Shown one piece after another: positions 42,229 through 51,185 of a DNA stretch of 64,000 bases. The notes under the pieces are model-generated. The model was not told the origin of the DNA. It did not search any database and saw only the letters and a program-made list of their open reading frames with translations. The position numbers and the translations under genes are program-made. Within the stretch, counting starts at the first letter, position 1. Each line of letters begins with the position of its first letter. The DNA is from Planctomycetota bacterium (GTDB taxonomy: Bacteria; Planctomycetota; UBA1135): NCBI GenBank assembly GCA_004295085.1, contig SHNF01000011.1, forward strand, positions 62,001-126,000, read 5' to 3'.

Positions 42229-43458
42229 TCAGCGCCCGGCGGCTCCGGCGGCCTGCAACTGCGGGATGACGCGCTGGGTGAACGCTTCCATGTTGCGGAT
42301 CACGCGCGGGCTGTCGTGGTTGAAGAAGTCGAACCACAGCATGAGGCGGTCCTGCGGATGGAAGCGCTGGGTGATCTGGGCGGCGAGGTCCTCGGCGTTG
42401 CCGATCACGGCGTTGTCGGCGGCGTTCTCGAGCTTGCGCGGGTCCAGCGTGCCCTCCAGCGCGGTCCAGTAGGCGCCCAGCGCGGCCTTGGCTTCCTCCT
42501 GGGCCGCGGCGCGGCGCTGCGCCGGGGTGAGACCCGGTTCCTCGTTGAGGAAGACGAGGACCGTGCGCGGCATGTAGGAGCGCTTCCACGGGCCGCCGGA
42601 GTGGTGGTAGGCGGCGGTCAGGCGGCGGTGCGTGTCCTCGATGACTTCGGGGCGGGTGATGGAGAGGTTGAAGACCTGCACCGGCAGGTACTGGTTGACG
42701 TCTTCCTGGAGCGCGGGATCGTGCGAGCCGATGAGCAGTTGCAGCAGGTCGCGGCGCCACTCCTGCGGCACGATCTTGAGCCGCTCGAACTCGAAGCGGC
42801 GGCGGATCTCGACCCGGTCCGAGGCGCGCGCCAGCTCGGCCACGCGCTGCCATTCCTCGTCGCTGCGGAAGTGGGCGCGCGTGAGCCGGGTCTTGCGCAC
42901 GTCGTGGCTGGAGAGCGTGTCGCCGCGCAGCAGGCGCAGGAAGATCTCGCAGGCCTCCGCGAAGATCTGGCCGCGCAGGGCCGGCCAGGCCGCTTCCTCG
43001 AGCGCGTCGCGCGGCACCAGGCCGTAGGCGCGGTTCATGAACTCGAAGCGGCCCTGGCTGAAGCCGACGTGGATGCGGCGGCGCTCGTCCGGGTCGAGGC
43101 CGTGCAGGGCGCAGAACACGGCGATGCGCTCGGCGGCCGCGATCGGGCCGCCGTTGCACAGGATGTTCATGACGGCCGAGCCGGTCTCGATGCGCCGCGT
43201 GCGCTGGAACACCTTGTGGCTGACCTGCAGGAAGTCGGCGTTGAGCCCGACCTCGCCCTGCCAGTGCGGGATGACCGGGTTGCGGTTGCCCTTCTGCACC
43301 TCGGAGGAGAGGTGCGACTCGGCGATCCAGGCCACGCCGTAGCCGAGCGCGTCCGCGGCCTCCACCTGCGCGAAGAAGTTCCGGAGCATCTCGGCCTCGG
43401 ACGGCAGGTGGCCGTCCACCGGCGTCTGGCTGATGGAGAAGAAGACGTCGAACTCCAT
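42229..43458 (-). CDS. LLM-class flavin-dependent oxidoreductase
   Basis: 409 residues of the luciferase-like monooxygenase family: FFAQVEAADALGYGVAWIAE (helix and FMN region), GNRNPVIPHWQGEVGLNADF, ETGSAVMNILCNGGPIAAAE, RRIHVGFSQGRFEFM, and the end RNMEAFTQRVIPQLQAAG. Uses FMNH2 and oxygen to oxidise an organic substrate, not identifiable from sequence. Last gene of a run with tryptophan 2,3-dioxygenase and an SDR, only 4 bp after the SDR. Confidence 0.83.
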   Translation of the reverse strand: MEFDVFFSISQTPVDGHLPSEAEMLRNFFAQVEAADALGYGVAWIAESHLSSEVQKGNRNPVIPHWQGEVGLNADFLQVSHKVFQRTRRIETGSAVMNILCNGGPIAAAERIAVFCALHGLDPDERRRIHVGFSQGRFEFMNRAYGLVPRDALEEAAWPALRGQIFAEACEIFLRLLRGDTLSSHDVRKTRLTRAHFRSDEEWQRVAELARASDRVEIRRRFEFERLKIVPQEWRRDLLQLLIGSHDPALQEDVNQYLPVQVFNLSITRPEVIEDTHRRLTAAYHHSGGPWKRSYMPRTVLVFLNEEPGLTPAQRRAAAQEEAKAALGAYWTALEGTLDPRKLENAADNAVIGNAEDLAAQITQRFHPQDRLMLWFDFFNHDSPRVIRNMEAFTQRVIPQLQAAGAAGR

Positions 43459-43462
43459 CGGC

Positions 43463-44254
43463 TCAGATGGAGCTGAGGCGGCCGCCGTCCACCGGCAGGC
43501 TCACGCCGCGGATGTAAGAGGCCGCGGGCGAGGCCAGGAACGCGATGGCGGCGGCGATCTCTTCCGGCCGTCCCAGGCGCCCCTCGGGCACGGTGGCGAG
43601 CCAGGCCTTCTCCACGGCGTCGGGCGTCGTGCTCTGGCGCTTGGCCATGCTCTCCTTCAGGGAGGCCAGACGTTCGGTCGCGGTGAACCCGGGCAGCACG
43701 TTGTTGATGGTGACGCCCGGCGGCAGCTCTTTGGACAAGGTCTTGGCCCAGGCGGCCATGGCGCCGCGGATCGTGTTGCTGACGCCCAGGCCCGCGATCG
43801 GCTCGCGCACCGAGGTGGAGACCACGTTGACGATGCGCCCGTACTGCGCCGCGCGCATGCCCGGCAGCACCAGCCCCACCAGGGTGTGCGAGGCCAGCAC
43901 GTGGCGGCGGAAGGCAGCCAGGAAGTCGTCCGGCTTGGCCTCCAGCAGCGCTCCCGACGGCGGGCCGCCGCTGTTGTTGATCAGCACGTGCACCGGCCCG
44001 TTCGCGCGCAGCAGGCGCTGGATGGAGGACTGGGCGGCGCCCAGGTCGTCCAGGTCCGTGGCCAGCGCGCGCGCCGCCGGCGCGCCCGCGCTCTGCAGCT
44101 CCGCCAACAGCGCCGCCAGCGCGTCCTGCGAGCGTGCCAGCGCGGTCACCTCGGCGCCCAGCCCGGCCAGCGCGCGCGCCGCCGCGCGGCCGATGCCGGC
44201 GCTGGCCCCGCACACCAGGGCGTGACGCCCGCGCAAGGACAGGTCCAGGCTCAT
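43463..44254 (-). CDS. short-chain dehydrogenase/reductase (SDR)
   Basis: 263 residues of a classical SDR: HALVCGASAGIGRAAARALA (TGxxxGxG cofactor site), LINNSGGPPSG (NNAG), IVNVVSTSVREP (Ser), and IRGVSLPVDGGRLSS at the end. The usual YxxxK is altered: SNTIRGAMAAWAKTLSKE stands where Tyr and Lys are expected, so catalysis may be unusual or the subgroup divergent. Start overlaps the dioxygenase stop (ATGA). Confidence 0.82.
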   Translation of the reverse strand: MSLDLSLRGRHALVCGASAGIGRAAARALAGLGAEVTALARSQDALAALLAELQSAGAPAARALATDLDDLGAAQSSIQRLLRANGPVHVLINNSGGPPSGALLEAKPDDFLAAFRRHVLASHTLVGLVLPGMRAAQYGRIVNVVSTSVREPIAGLGVSNTIRGAMAAWAKTLSKELPPGVTINNVLPGFTATERLASLKESMAKRQSTTPDAVEKAWLATVPEGRLGRPEEIAAAIAFLASPAASYIRGVSLPVDGGRLSSI

Positions 44255-45093
44255 GCGTAGCCGCCGTCGAACAGGACGTTGCGCACCTCCCACAGCTCGG
44301 GGAAGAAGCGGTGCGGCAGGCGCGACTCCAGGAACGCCACGCCGCTGCTGCCGCCGGTGCCCTTCTGCCCGCCGATGGTGCGGGTCACCATGAGGACGTG
44401 CACGGCGCGCCACTTACTGAACAGCATGTCGAGGTCGAGCATGGCCTCGAACACAAGCACCCAGTGATAGCGCTCGCCGGGCTCCACGTAGGCCTTGCGG
44501 ATCACCTCCACCAGCTCGGCGCTGAGCGCGTGCGGCCGGCGGAAATCGCGCTGCAGCACCTCTGCCGGCACCGGCAGGCCCTCCGCCGCCAGTGCGCGCA
44601 GGAACTCGTCGTAGACCGAGGGCGCCTCCAGGCGCTGGCGCAGGCGCTCCAGCGCCTCCGGCTCGTCCTTGAAGAACTGCAGGAAGAAGGGGTCGCGCAG
44701 CCCGTAGGCGAACTCGATCTCCCGGAACTGCAGCGACTGGAAGCCGCTGGCCGGCTTCAGCCGGTCGCGGAAGCCGGCGAACTCGACCGGCGTCAGGGTG
44801 CTGAGCAGCTGGATCTGCTGGGTCAGGTTCTCGAGGATGGCGTTGATGCGCTTGATGACCTTCAGCGCCCGGCTCACCTGCACGCCGCGGAAGTGCTCGA
44901 CCAGCAGGTCGGTCTCGTGCAGCATCTCCTTGAACCAGAGCTCGAAGCTCTGGTGGATCACGATGAAGAACATCTCGTCGTGGTGGCGCGGCCGGCTCAC
45001 CAGCCGCTGCAGGCGGAGCAGCTCCGGGATCTGCAGGTAGGACTGGTAGTTGAGATCCCGCAGCACCAGGCCGCTGTAGTCGGTCTCCGTCAC
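44251..45093 (-). CDS. kynA: tryptophan 2,3-dioxygenase
   Basis: 280 residues from the GTG at 45093 (TTG 45108 possible). TDO signatures: YSGLVLRDLNYQSYLQIPEL, RHHDEMFFIVIHQSFELWFK, LSTLTPVEFAGFRDRLKPAS, GFQSLQFREIEFAYG, and the heme-side VLMVTRTIGGQKGTGGSSGV. It opens the indole ring of tryptophan to N-formylkynurenine, the substrate of KynB (14149-14778). Followed by coupled SDR and LLM genes. Confidence 0.93.
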   Translation of the reverse strand: MTETDYSGLVLRDLNYQSYLQIPELLRLQRLVSRPRHHDEMFFIVIHQSFELWFKEMLHETDLLVEHFRGVQVSRALKVIKRINAILENLTQQIQLLSTLTPVEFAGFRDRLKPASGFQSLQFREIEFAYGLRDPFFLQFFKDEPEALERLRQRLEAPSVYDEFLRALAAEGLPVPAEVLQRDFRRPHALSAELVEVIRKAYVEPGERYHWVLVFEAMLDLDMLFSKWRAVHVLMVTRTIGGQKGTGGSSGVAFLESRLPHRFFPELWEVRNVLFDGGYA

Positions 45094-45116
45094 GGCGGCA
45101 GGATACAATCGCCGCC

Positions 45117-45527
45117 ATGGCGCACTGGCTGGTGAAGGAGGAGCCGGCGCACTACTCGTTCGCCGACCTGCAGCGCGACGGTCGGGCCACCTGGACCGGC
45201 GTGCGCAATTTCCAGGCGCGCAACCACCTGCGCGCCATGCGGAAGGGCGACCGCGTCCTCTACTACCACACCGGCGACGAAAAGGCGGCCGTCGGCGAGT
45301 GCCTGGTGGCCAGGCCCGCCTTTCCCGATCCCTCCGCGAAGGAAGGCGACTGGGTGGCCGTCGAGCTGCGCCCGTCCCAGCCGCTGCCCCGCCCGGTCAC
45401 GCTGGCGGAAGCCAAGGCCGATCCCGTGCTCCGGGACTCCGTCCTGGTGAAGGCGGCGCGCCTCTCGGTCCAGCCGCTCACGGAGGCGCAGTACCAGCGC
45501 TTCCTGGCCCTCGCGCGGAAGAAGTGA
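45117..45527 (+). CDS. EVE domain protein
   Basis: 136 residues; complete EVE (PUA-like) domain: HWLVKEEPAHYSFADLQRDG, TWTGVRNFQARNHLRAM, KGDRVLYYHTGDEKAAVGE, and ARLSVQPLTEAQYQRFLAL. EVE proteins are thought to bind modified bases in RNA or DNA. The stop overlaps the next start (GTGA), coupling it to an rRNA methyltransferase. Confidence 0.9.
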   Translation: MAHWLVKEEPAHYSFADLQRDGRATWTGVRNFQARNHLRAMRKGDRVLYYHTGDEKAAVGECLVARPAFPDPSAKEGDWVAVELRPSQPLPRPVTLAEAKADPVLRDSVLVKAARLSVQPLTEAQYQRFLALARKK

Positions 45528-46726
45528 GTCCCGGCGACCTCCCCGTCGAGGCCGGCGACGCCTGGGTGCGGCTCGCCAACCCACCCAAGGGCCCGCGCGT
45601 CTACCGCAAGCTGATCGGCGAGACCGCGCGCAAGCTGCGCGCCGGCGACCGCGTCGCCATCCTGGATCCGCAGGGCGAGCTGCTCGGCTGGGGCCTCTAC
45701 CATCCGAAGTCCGAGATCGCCGTCCGGCTCCTGCGCCGCGGTCCGGAGCCCGCGGACGACGACTGGCTGCGCGCGCGGGCCGCGGCGGCGGTCCGGGCCC
45801 GGCTCAAGAGCCCTGAAATCAGCGGCGACGTCTACCGGCTGCTGCACGCCGAGGGCGACGACTTCCCCGGCCTCGTGGTCGACCGCTACGGTCCCGTGCT
45901 CAGCGCCGAGATCTACACCGCGGGCGCCGCCAGCCTGTTCGACCTGGCCCTCCCCGTGTTGCAGCAGGAGCTGGGCACGGCGGAGTGGCGTCTGAGCTTC
46001 GACGCCGACTCGGCCCGCGCCGAGAGCGAGCAGCCGCTGGACCTGCACTCCCCCGGCTGCCCGCAGCGCCTGCGCATCGAGGAGAACGGGGTGCGCTACG
46101 AGATCCATTTCGACGCCAGCCACAAGACCGGATTCTTCTGCGACCAGCGCGAGAACCGGGCCCGGCTGCGCGCGCACTGCGCCGGGAAACGCGTGCTCGA
46201 CGTGTGCTGCTACACCGGCGGCTTCGCGCTCAACGCCGCCTTCGGCGGCGCCGCCGAGGTGACCGGCGTCGATCTGGACGAGGACGCCATCGCGCTGGCG
46301 CAGCGCAACCTGAACCTGAACCTGGAGCGGCTCCCGGACCGCTCCGCTCCGGTGCGTTTCGTGCACGCCGACGCCTTCAGCTACCTGCGCACGCTCCTGC
46401 AGAACGACGCGCGCTACGACGTCATCGTGCTGGACCCGCCCAAGTTCATCCACAACCGCCGCGAGTGGGAAGAGGGCATCGCCCGCTATCACGACCTCAA
46501 CAAGCTGGCGCTGCGCCTGGTCGCGCCCGGCGGCCTGCTGCTGACCTGCTCCTGCTCCGGCCTGCTGCAGCCGATCGAGTTCCAGGAGACCGTGCGCCGG
46601 GCCTCGCGCGGTCTCGGCCGCTCGGTGCGCCTGCTGCGCACGACCGGCGCCGGCCCCGACCACCCCGTCCGACTCGATTTCCCCGAAGGCGCCTACCTGA
46701 AGGCACTGTGGCTGCGCGTGGACTGA
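45524..46726 (+). CDS. RlmI-like 23S rRNA m5C methyltransferase
   Basis: 400 residues. A PUA-like N-terminus (RVYRKLIGETARKLRAGDRV) precedes a short EEHEE region (GDDFPGLVVDRYG) and a Rossmann methyltransferase with VLDVCCYTGGFALNAAFGGA, VTGVDLDEDAIALAQRN, the catalytic-loop VIVLDPPKFIHNR, and LLLTCSCSGLL whose Cys is the expected nucleophile. Matches RlmI (m5C1962 of 23S rRNA). GTG start overlapping the EVE stop. Its 3' end overlaps the convergent RHH gene by 34 bp. Confidence 0.88.
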   Translation: MSPGDLPVEAGDAWVRLANPPKGPRVYRKLIGETARKLRAGDRVAILDPQGELLGWGLYHPKSEIAVRLLRRGPEPADDDWLRARAAAAVRARLKSPEISGDVYRLLHAEGDDFPGLVVDRYGPVLSAEIYTAGAASLFDLALPVLQQELGTAEWRLSFDADSARAESEQPLDLHSPGCPQRLRIEENGVRYEIHFDASHKTGFFCDQRENRARLRAHCAGKRVLDVCCYTGGFALNAAFGGAAEVTGVDLDEDAIALAQRNLNLNLERLPDRSAPVRFVHADAFSYLRTLLQNDARYDVIVLDPPKFIHNRREWEEGIARYHDLNKLALRLVAPGGLLLTCSCSGLLQPIEFQETVRRASRGLGRSVRLLRTTGAGPDHPVRLDFPEGAYLKALWLRVD

Positions 46727-46965
46727 GCCCGTCCCCTGGCTCTGGCGCTCCGCAACCGGGCACGGCTCAGCGGCCGCAGCGCGAGGCGCTGGCGCAGGGC
46801 TGCGGCCTCCACGAGCCAGCGCTTCGGATCCACCGGGCCGCTGGCCAGGGCTCGCTCGAGGCAAACGATGACCTCTTCGCTGAGGCTGCGGTGATTTGCC
46901 TCGGCCTGCCGCTTGAGTCGGCGGTGGAGCTCGCTCGAGAGTCCTCTGATGGTGAGCTTAGGCAC
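46693..46965 (-). CDS. solitary ribbon-helix-helix antitoxin-like protein
   Basis: 90 residues from GTG: PKLTIRGLSSELHRRLKRQA followed by EANHRSLSEEVIVCLERAL, an Arc/FitA-type ribbon-helix-helix DNA-binding domain. The C-terminus is Arg-rich and may be read-through beyond the original end. No PIN-domain or other toxin is adjacent, so it is either orphaned or its partner lies elsewhere. Confidence 0.65.
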   Translation of the reverse strand: MPKLTIRGLSSELHRRLKRQAEANHRSLSEEVIVCLERALASGPVDPKRWLVEAAALRQRLALRPLSRARLRSARARGRAQSTRSHSAFR

Positions 46966-47050
46966 GATGAGTAGCCTAATGGCACTGGGCGAGAACTCGC
47001 CGAATTCGAGATCGGACCCCGAGAAAGGCGCGTAGCGCACTGCGCTGTGG

Positions 47051-47668
47051 CTATGCGTGGATTGAACGTGCTCCCGCCGCGGCCGGCTGCCCGTGCTCGA
47101 CGCGGGTCCCGAGCACCGCGAGGAATCGGGACAGCCAGGCAGGATGCGCCGGCCACGCGGGGGCGGTGACGAGGTTGCCGTCCACGACGGCCCCGTCGAT
47201 CGGCGCGTCGACCCAGTTGCCGCCCGCGGCCTTCACCTCGGGAGCGCAGGCCGGGTACGCGGTGGCGGTGCGGCCCTTCAGCACGCCCGCCGCGGCGAGG
47301 AGCTGCAGGCCGTGGCAGATGGCGGCGATCGGCTTGCGCGTCCGATCGAAGCTGCGCACGATCTCGAGCACGCGCGGGTTGAGCCGCAGGTACTCGGGCG
47401 CGCGTCCGCCGGGCACGACCAGGGCGTCGTAGTCCTCGGCGTTCACCTCGTCGAAGGTGGCGTTCAGCGTGAAGTCGTGACCGCGCTTCTCCGTGTAGGT
47501 CTGGTCACCTTCGAAGTCGTGCACCGCAGTGCGGACCTTGTCGCCCTGCTTCTTGCCCGGGCAGACGGCGTGGACCGTGCAGCCGACCATCTGCAGCGCC
47601 TGGAACGGCACCATGACCTCGTAGTCCTCCACGAAGTCGCCGCCCAACATGAGGATCTTCCGGTTCAT
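47051..47668 (-). CDS. DJ-1/PfpI family protein
   Basis: 205 residues: [49 protein letters not shown], and the nucleophile elbow [15 protein letters not shown] (catalytic Cys followed by His), then PAPIDGAV-like [20 protein letters not shown]. Family members are glyoxalases, chaperones or peptidases; a protective role is likely. GGGAGGAAG precedes the ATG. Confidence 0.87.
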   Translation of the reverse strand: MNRKILMLGGDFVEDYEVMVPFQALQMVGCTVHAVCPGKKQGDKVRTAVHDFEGDQTYTEKRGHDFTLNATFDEVNAEDYDALVVPGGRAPEYLRLNPRVLEIVRSFDRTRKPIAAICHGLQLLAAAGVLKGRTATAYPACAPEVKAAGGNWVDAPIDGAVVDGNLVTAPAWPAHPAWLSRFLAVLGTRVEHGQPAAAGARSIHA

Positions 47669-47739
47669 GTCTTCCTCCCGACCATGGTGGTCCCGGGTAT
47701 CCTAGCTCGCCAACCCAAGCCTCTTTCGGAGCACGGGAA

Positions 47740-48348
47740 ATGCACCGCCTTCTCCTCATCCTGCTCGGCTGTCTGGGCGCCTGCCTGCCTTCTCTGCAGA
47801 CGCTCTCTTCCGATCCCGGAAAGGAGGCCGTGCTGGTGCCAGGCTTCGAAGGCAGATGGGTTGCGGAGGAATCGGCGGCGTCCGCCAGCACGACGATCGA
47901 AATCCGGCAGGAAGGCGCGCGCGCCTACCGCCTGCTCGTGACCATGCGCGACGACGACGTCAGCTACCTGACCGCGCTGGACGGGTTCGTGATGCGCATC
48001 GGGGAGCAATGGGTGCTGGACACGGCGCTGGCGCGCGAGGCCCTGGACGAGATGCCGCCGGTGCAGACCCTGCACCTGGTTCCCGTGCACCAGTTCAGCC
48101 GCCTCGAGCTGGAGGGAGACCGGCTGGTGCTCCATCCCATGGCGGAAGAGTTCGCCAATGCGCTCGGCCGGGACTCTGGCCTGCTGCGCCGCGAGCTCAC
48201 GCACACCCACACCTGGGACGCCGTGGTCACCGCGTCACCGGCGGAGATCCAGGAGGCGATGCGCAAGCACGCAGGCGGCGATCCGCCCTTCTTCGAGATG
48301 GATGGACTGGCCTTCCGGCGCGCGCCAGCCCGGGAGAATCCGCGCTAG
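47740..48348 (+). CDS. putative lipoprotein, unknown function
   Basis: 202 residues with a signal and lipobox (LLLILLGCLGAC). Mature part reads like a small beta-barrel (GFEGRWVAEESAASASTTIE, GARAYRLLVTMRDDDVSYLT, FSRLELEGDRLVLHPMAEEF). No family recognised. It lies 20 bp before the next gene and is likely co-transcribed with it. Confidence 0.6.
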   Translation: MHRLLLILLGCLGACLPSLQTLSSDPGKEAVLVPGFEGRWVAEESAASASTTIEIRQEGARAYRLLVTMRDDDVSYLTALDGFVMRIGEQWVLDTALAREALDEMPPVQTLHLVPVHQFSRLELEGDRLVLHPMAEEFANALGRDSGLLRRELTHTHTWDAVVTASPAEIQEAMRKHAGGDPPFFEMDGLAFRRAPARENPR

Positions 48349-48368
48349 GCTTGGACAGGAGGCAACCC

Positions 48369-49502
48369 ATGCCCGCTCCCTCGCCAAATCGCGGCACGTT
48401 CGTGCTCGGGGCCTTGGCGCTGGCGTCAGCCGCCCTGCTCTTCCTGATCCTGGGGCCCCTGCGGCGCGCGCAGGCGGGGCCGGAGAGAGTTCCGATCGAG
48501 GCCCCGAAGCCGATGGACGCCCGCATCGGCGTCCTGGAAGCCTTCGAGCGCTTCCCGCTGGTGGCGCTCAGCGAGGCCCATGGCATGAAGGAGGAGGCGG
48601 AGTTCATCAACTCCCTGATCCGCCATCCCGACTTCCCCGGCAAGGTGGACGCCGTAGTCCTGGAGGCCGGGAATGCCATCCATCAGGATCTCATCGACGC
48701 CTACGTCAGCGGCGGGCCGGTGACGATGGAGGCGCTCCGCAGCGTCTGGCGGGATCACACGAATGCCGCGCTCGGGCCGCGCGATTCCAGCAACGTCGAG
48801 GAGTTCTTCGCCACCGTCCGCGAGGTGAATCAGGAGCTGCCCGAGGAGCAGCGGATCCGTGTCCTGGCCGGAGATCCGCCGATCGACTGGACGGCGGTCA
48901 AGACCCGGGAGGACGTGGCGCCCTGGCTGGGGCAGCGGGAGACGCACTACGCCGGAGTGGTCGATTCCGAGGTGATGGCGAAGGGCTTGAAGGCTCTCCT
49001 GATCATGGGCGGGGCCCATTTCGCTCGCGGACCGCTGCCGGACGGTGATCCGAGCAAGGGATTGATGCTGCAGATCCTCGAGAGCAAGCACCCCGGCAAG
49101 ACCTTCGTCGTGGTTCCCCATGAAGGGTTCGAGGAGCACAACGAGGTCTGGGAGCCGCGGCTGGCGAGCTGGCCGCGTCCGTCCCTGGCCCTGGTCGCCG
49201 GCACCTGGCTGGCGCTGCCGCGGGGCTCCGGCCAGGAGGATGTGTTGATCGAGCCGGGCGCTGCCGGGCGCCAGCCCGGACTGGAGGCCGACGCGTTGCT
49301 CTATCTCGGTTTCCGGAACGAGCTGACGATGGAGCAGGTTTCTCCCGATCTCTACCGGGACGAGGCCTATCTACAGGAGCTCGATCGCCGGAGCCGGATC
49401 TGCCGCGGCCGGCCGCTCGAGCGGAGCGAGCTCGGCAAGCCACGGCCGGCCAAGTGGGCGGAGATGTTCCCCGAAGGGGACATTTTCATCCGCAAACAGT
49501 GA
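48369..49502 (+). CDS. ChaN/Tiki/EreA-like membrane-anchored protein
   Basis: 377 residues. N-terminal signal or anchor (TFVLGALALASAALLFLILG), then a domain with FPLVALSEAHGMKEEAEFIN, DAVVLEAGNAIHQDLIDAYV and LLIMGGAHFARGPLPDG. His and Glu in SEAHGMKEE and LEAGN with a late GGAHF recall the ChaN/TIKI/erythromycin-esterase superfamily, in which these bind a metal or act in hydrolysis. Substrate unknown. AGGAGG precedes the ATG. Confidence 0.6.
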   Translation: MPAPSPNRGTFVLGALALASAALLFLILGPLRRAQAGPERVPIEAPKPMDARIGVLEAFERFPLVALSEAHGMKEEAEFINSLIRHPDFPGKVDAVVLEAGNAIHQDLIDAYVSGGPVTMEALRSVWRDHTNAALGPRDSSNVEEFFATVREVNQELPEEQRIRVLAGDPPIDWTAVKTREDVAPWLGQRETHYAGVVDSEVMAKGLKALLIMGGAHFARGPLPDGDPSKGLMLQILESKHPGKTFVVVPHEGFEEHNEVWEPRLASWPRPSLALVAGTWLALPRGSGQEDVLIEPGAAGRQPGLEADALLYLGFRNELTMEQVSPDLYRDEAYLQELDRRSRICRGRPLERSELGKPRPAKWAEMFPEGDIFIRKQ

Positions 49503-49517
49503 CCGGACCGGCGCGGA

Positions 49518-51185
49518 TCAACGCGGCTGCGCCGGCTGGTCCGGATCCACCAGGAAGCCGACGAGGCGCGCCTTGCGCTTCACGACCTCGTCAGCGCCGT
49601 TGCGGATCTCCTCGCCGAAGCGGCGCAGCATCAGGATCTCGTCGCGGCCGTCGCCGTCGAAGTCGTGCACGCCCATGGCCTGCGGCTGCGACCAGTCGGG
49701 CGGCGCCGGCAGGCGGAAGAACGGCTTGCGGCCCTCGGTGAGCGACACCAGCACGGAGGAGCGGCCGAGCAGCCAGCCCATCAGCGTGCGCGTGTCCAGC
49801 TCCACGTCGCTGCGGCGGCGCAGCAGGTCGGCCACGAACTTGTCGGTGAGCGTGTCGAGGATGGAGAGGTCGGGCACCAGGTTGCGGTAGCCCCGCAGCT
49901 CGCCCTGGTCGTCCAGCAGGGCCAGGTCGGTGCGCCGCCCGTCGCCGTCGAAGTCGGCCAGGCGCACCACGGTGCGCCGCAGGGCGTCGCCTTCCTCGCG
50001 GTCGCCGTAGAGCTTGAGGATGGAGGGCGAGTCCACCTCCAGCTTGCGGCTGAACGGCTCCGGCAGCGGCGACTGCTCGAAGCGGCCGTTGCCCAGGCCC
50101 TTGTACGACAGGATCTCGAGCTTGAGCGAGAAGGACAGGACCAGGATCTTGACCAGTTGCGCCAGGCTGATGTCCTCGATGCGGATCAGCACCAGGTCCG
50201 GGATCGGGTCGCGGTCCACCGGCATGGCCAGGGCGTACAGGACGTTGCCGGAGGCGCGCAGCTGCTCCACCGGCCGGCGCATGTCCAGGCCGTTGCGCCC
50301 GCCCAGGAACACCAGCACGTTGCCGCCGAACAGCACGATGAGGTCGCGCGCACCGTCCTGGTTCACGTCCACCCAGTGGTGGAACACGGCAAAGCGCGCC
50401 AGGCCGGCGACGTTGCGCGGGTCGAACTTGATCTCGCCCAGCTTCTCCTGGAAGCGCTCGAGGTCCACGGTGACCGTGGGCTCGGCCGGCAACCCGTCCG
50501 CGCTGCTGATGTACTGGCGCATGAGGTAGCCGTCGGTGACCGACAGGTCGGGCAGGCCATCGCCGCTGATGTCGCGCAGGCGCAGCGCGGGCACGCTCAG
50601 GCGCCGCGCCGCGCGCCCCAGCAGCCCTCCGGCGTACAGCCCGCCGGCCTCCAGCTCCAGGCGCGCGGCCACGTCCAGGTCGGGGCCCGGGGCGAAGCCC
50701 GCGCCGGAGCCGAAGTACAGGCGCACGCGCCCGCCCAGCGGCACCACCAGATCGGCGCGGCCGTCCTGGTCCAGGTCGCGCACGAAGTCGGCCGGGCGCA
50801 CTCCGCGCGGCGTCAGGCCGTGGCCGCCCAGGCCCTCGAGCAGCGGCGGCGACCAGGCCAGGGTCTCGGCGCCATCGGCGTCGCGCTCCAGGATCAGCCG
50901 CTGCAGGCTTTCGCCGTCCACCAGGACCAGGAAATCGTCGCGGCGGTCGTTGTCGTGGTCGGCGACCGTCCACTGGGTCGCTGCCGCGGGGACCTCCAGG
51001 GTGAGCACGGTCCCGTCCGGACGCGCCAGGCTCAGCCGGGCGCCGCGCACCGACAACAGCTCGCGCGCGCCGTCGCCGTTGAGGTCCACGGCCGCAAGCT
51101 GGTCCGGCATCGGATCGAAGCTGAGCGGCTGCGCCTGCGGCGCCGCCGCGGCCTGGGCCAGCACGGTGAGGAGCAGCGCGTTCAT
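49518..51185 (-). CDS. secreted VCBS/FG-GAP repeat protein (second of a tandem pair)
   Basis: 555 residues with a signal peptide (MNALLLTVLAQAAAAPQAQ). Calcium-loop repeats: VDLNGDGARELLSV, DHDNDRRDDFLVL, DLDQDGRADLVVP, DISGDGLPDLSVT, DVNQDGARDLIVL, DFDGDGRRTDLALL, DFDGDGRDEILML. About seven or eight repeats, so probably one or two propellers, extracytoplasmic. Last of a five-gene coupled operon with an ABC transporter; its start overlaps the previous stop (ATGA). Confidence 0.82.
   Translation of the reverse strand: MNALLLTVLAQAAAAPQAQPLSFDPMPDQLAAVDLNGDGARELLSVRGARLSLARPDGTVLTLEVPAAATQWTVADHDNDRRDDFLVLVDGESLQRLILERDADGAETLAWSPPLLEGLGGHGLTPRGVRPADFVRDLDQDGRADLVVPLGGRVRLYFGSGAGFAPGPDLDVAARLELEAGGLYAGGLLGRAARRLSVPALRLRDISGDGLPDLSVTDGYLMRQYISSADGLPAEPTVTVDLERFQEKLGEIKFDPRNVAGLARFAVFHHWVDVNQDGARDLIVLFGGNVLVFLGGRNGLDMRRPVEQLRASGNVLYALAMPVDRDPIPDLVLIRIEDISLAQLVKILVLSFSLKLEILSYKGLGNGRFEQSPLPEPFSRKLEVDSPSILKLYGDREEGDALRRTVVRLADFDGDGRRTDLALLDDQGELRGYRNLVPDLSILDTLTDKFVADLLRRRSDVELDTRTLMGWLLGRSSVLVSLTEGRKPFFRLPAPPDWSQPQAMGVHDFDGDGRDEILMLRRFGEEIRNGADEVVKRKARLVGFLVDPDQPAQPR

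Noticed and set aside
46693..47050. Toxin-antitoxin pair
   Set aside because: Only the ribbon-helix-helix partner is visible. The next gene is a DJ-1/PfpI protein and no PIN-domain or RelE-like frame overlaps.
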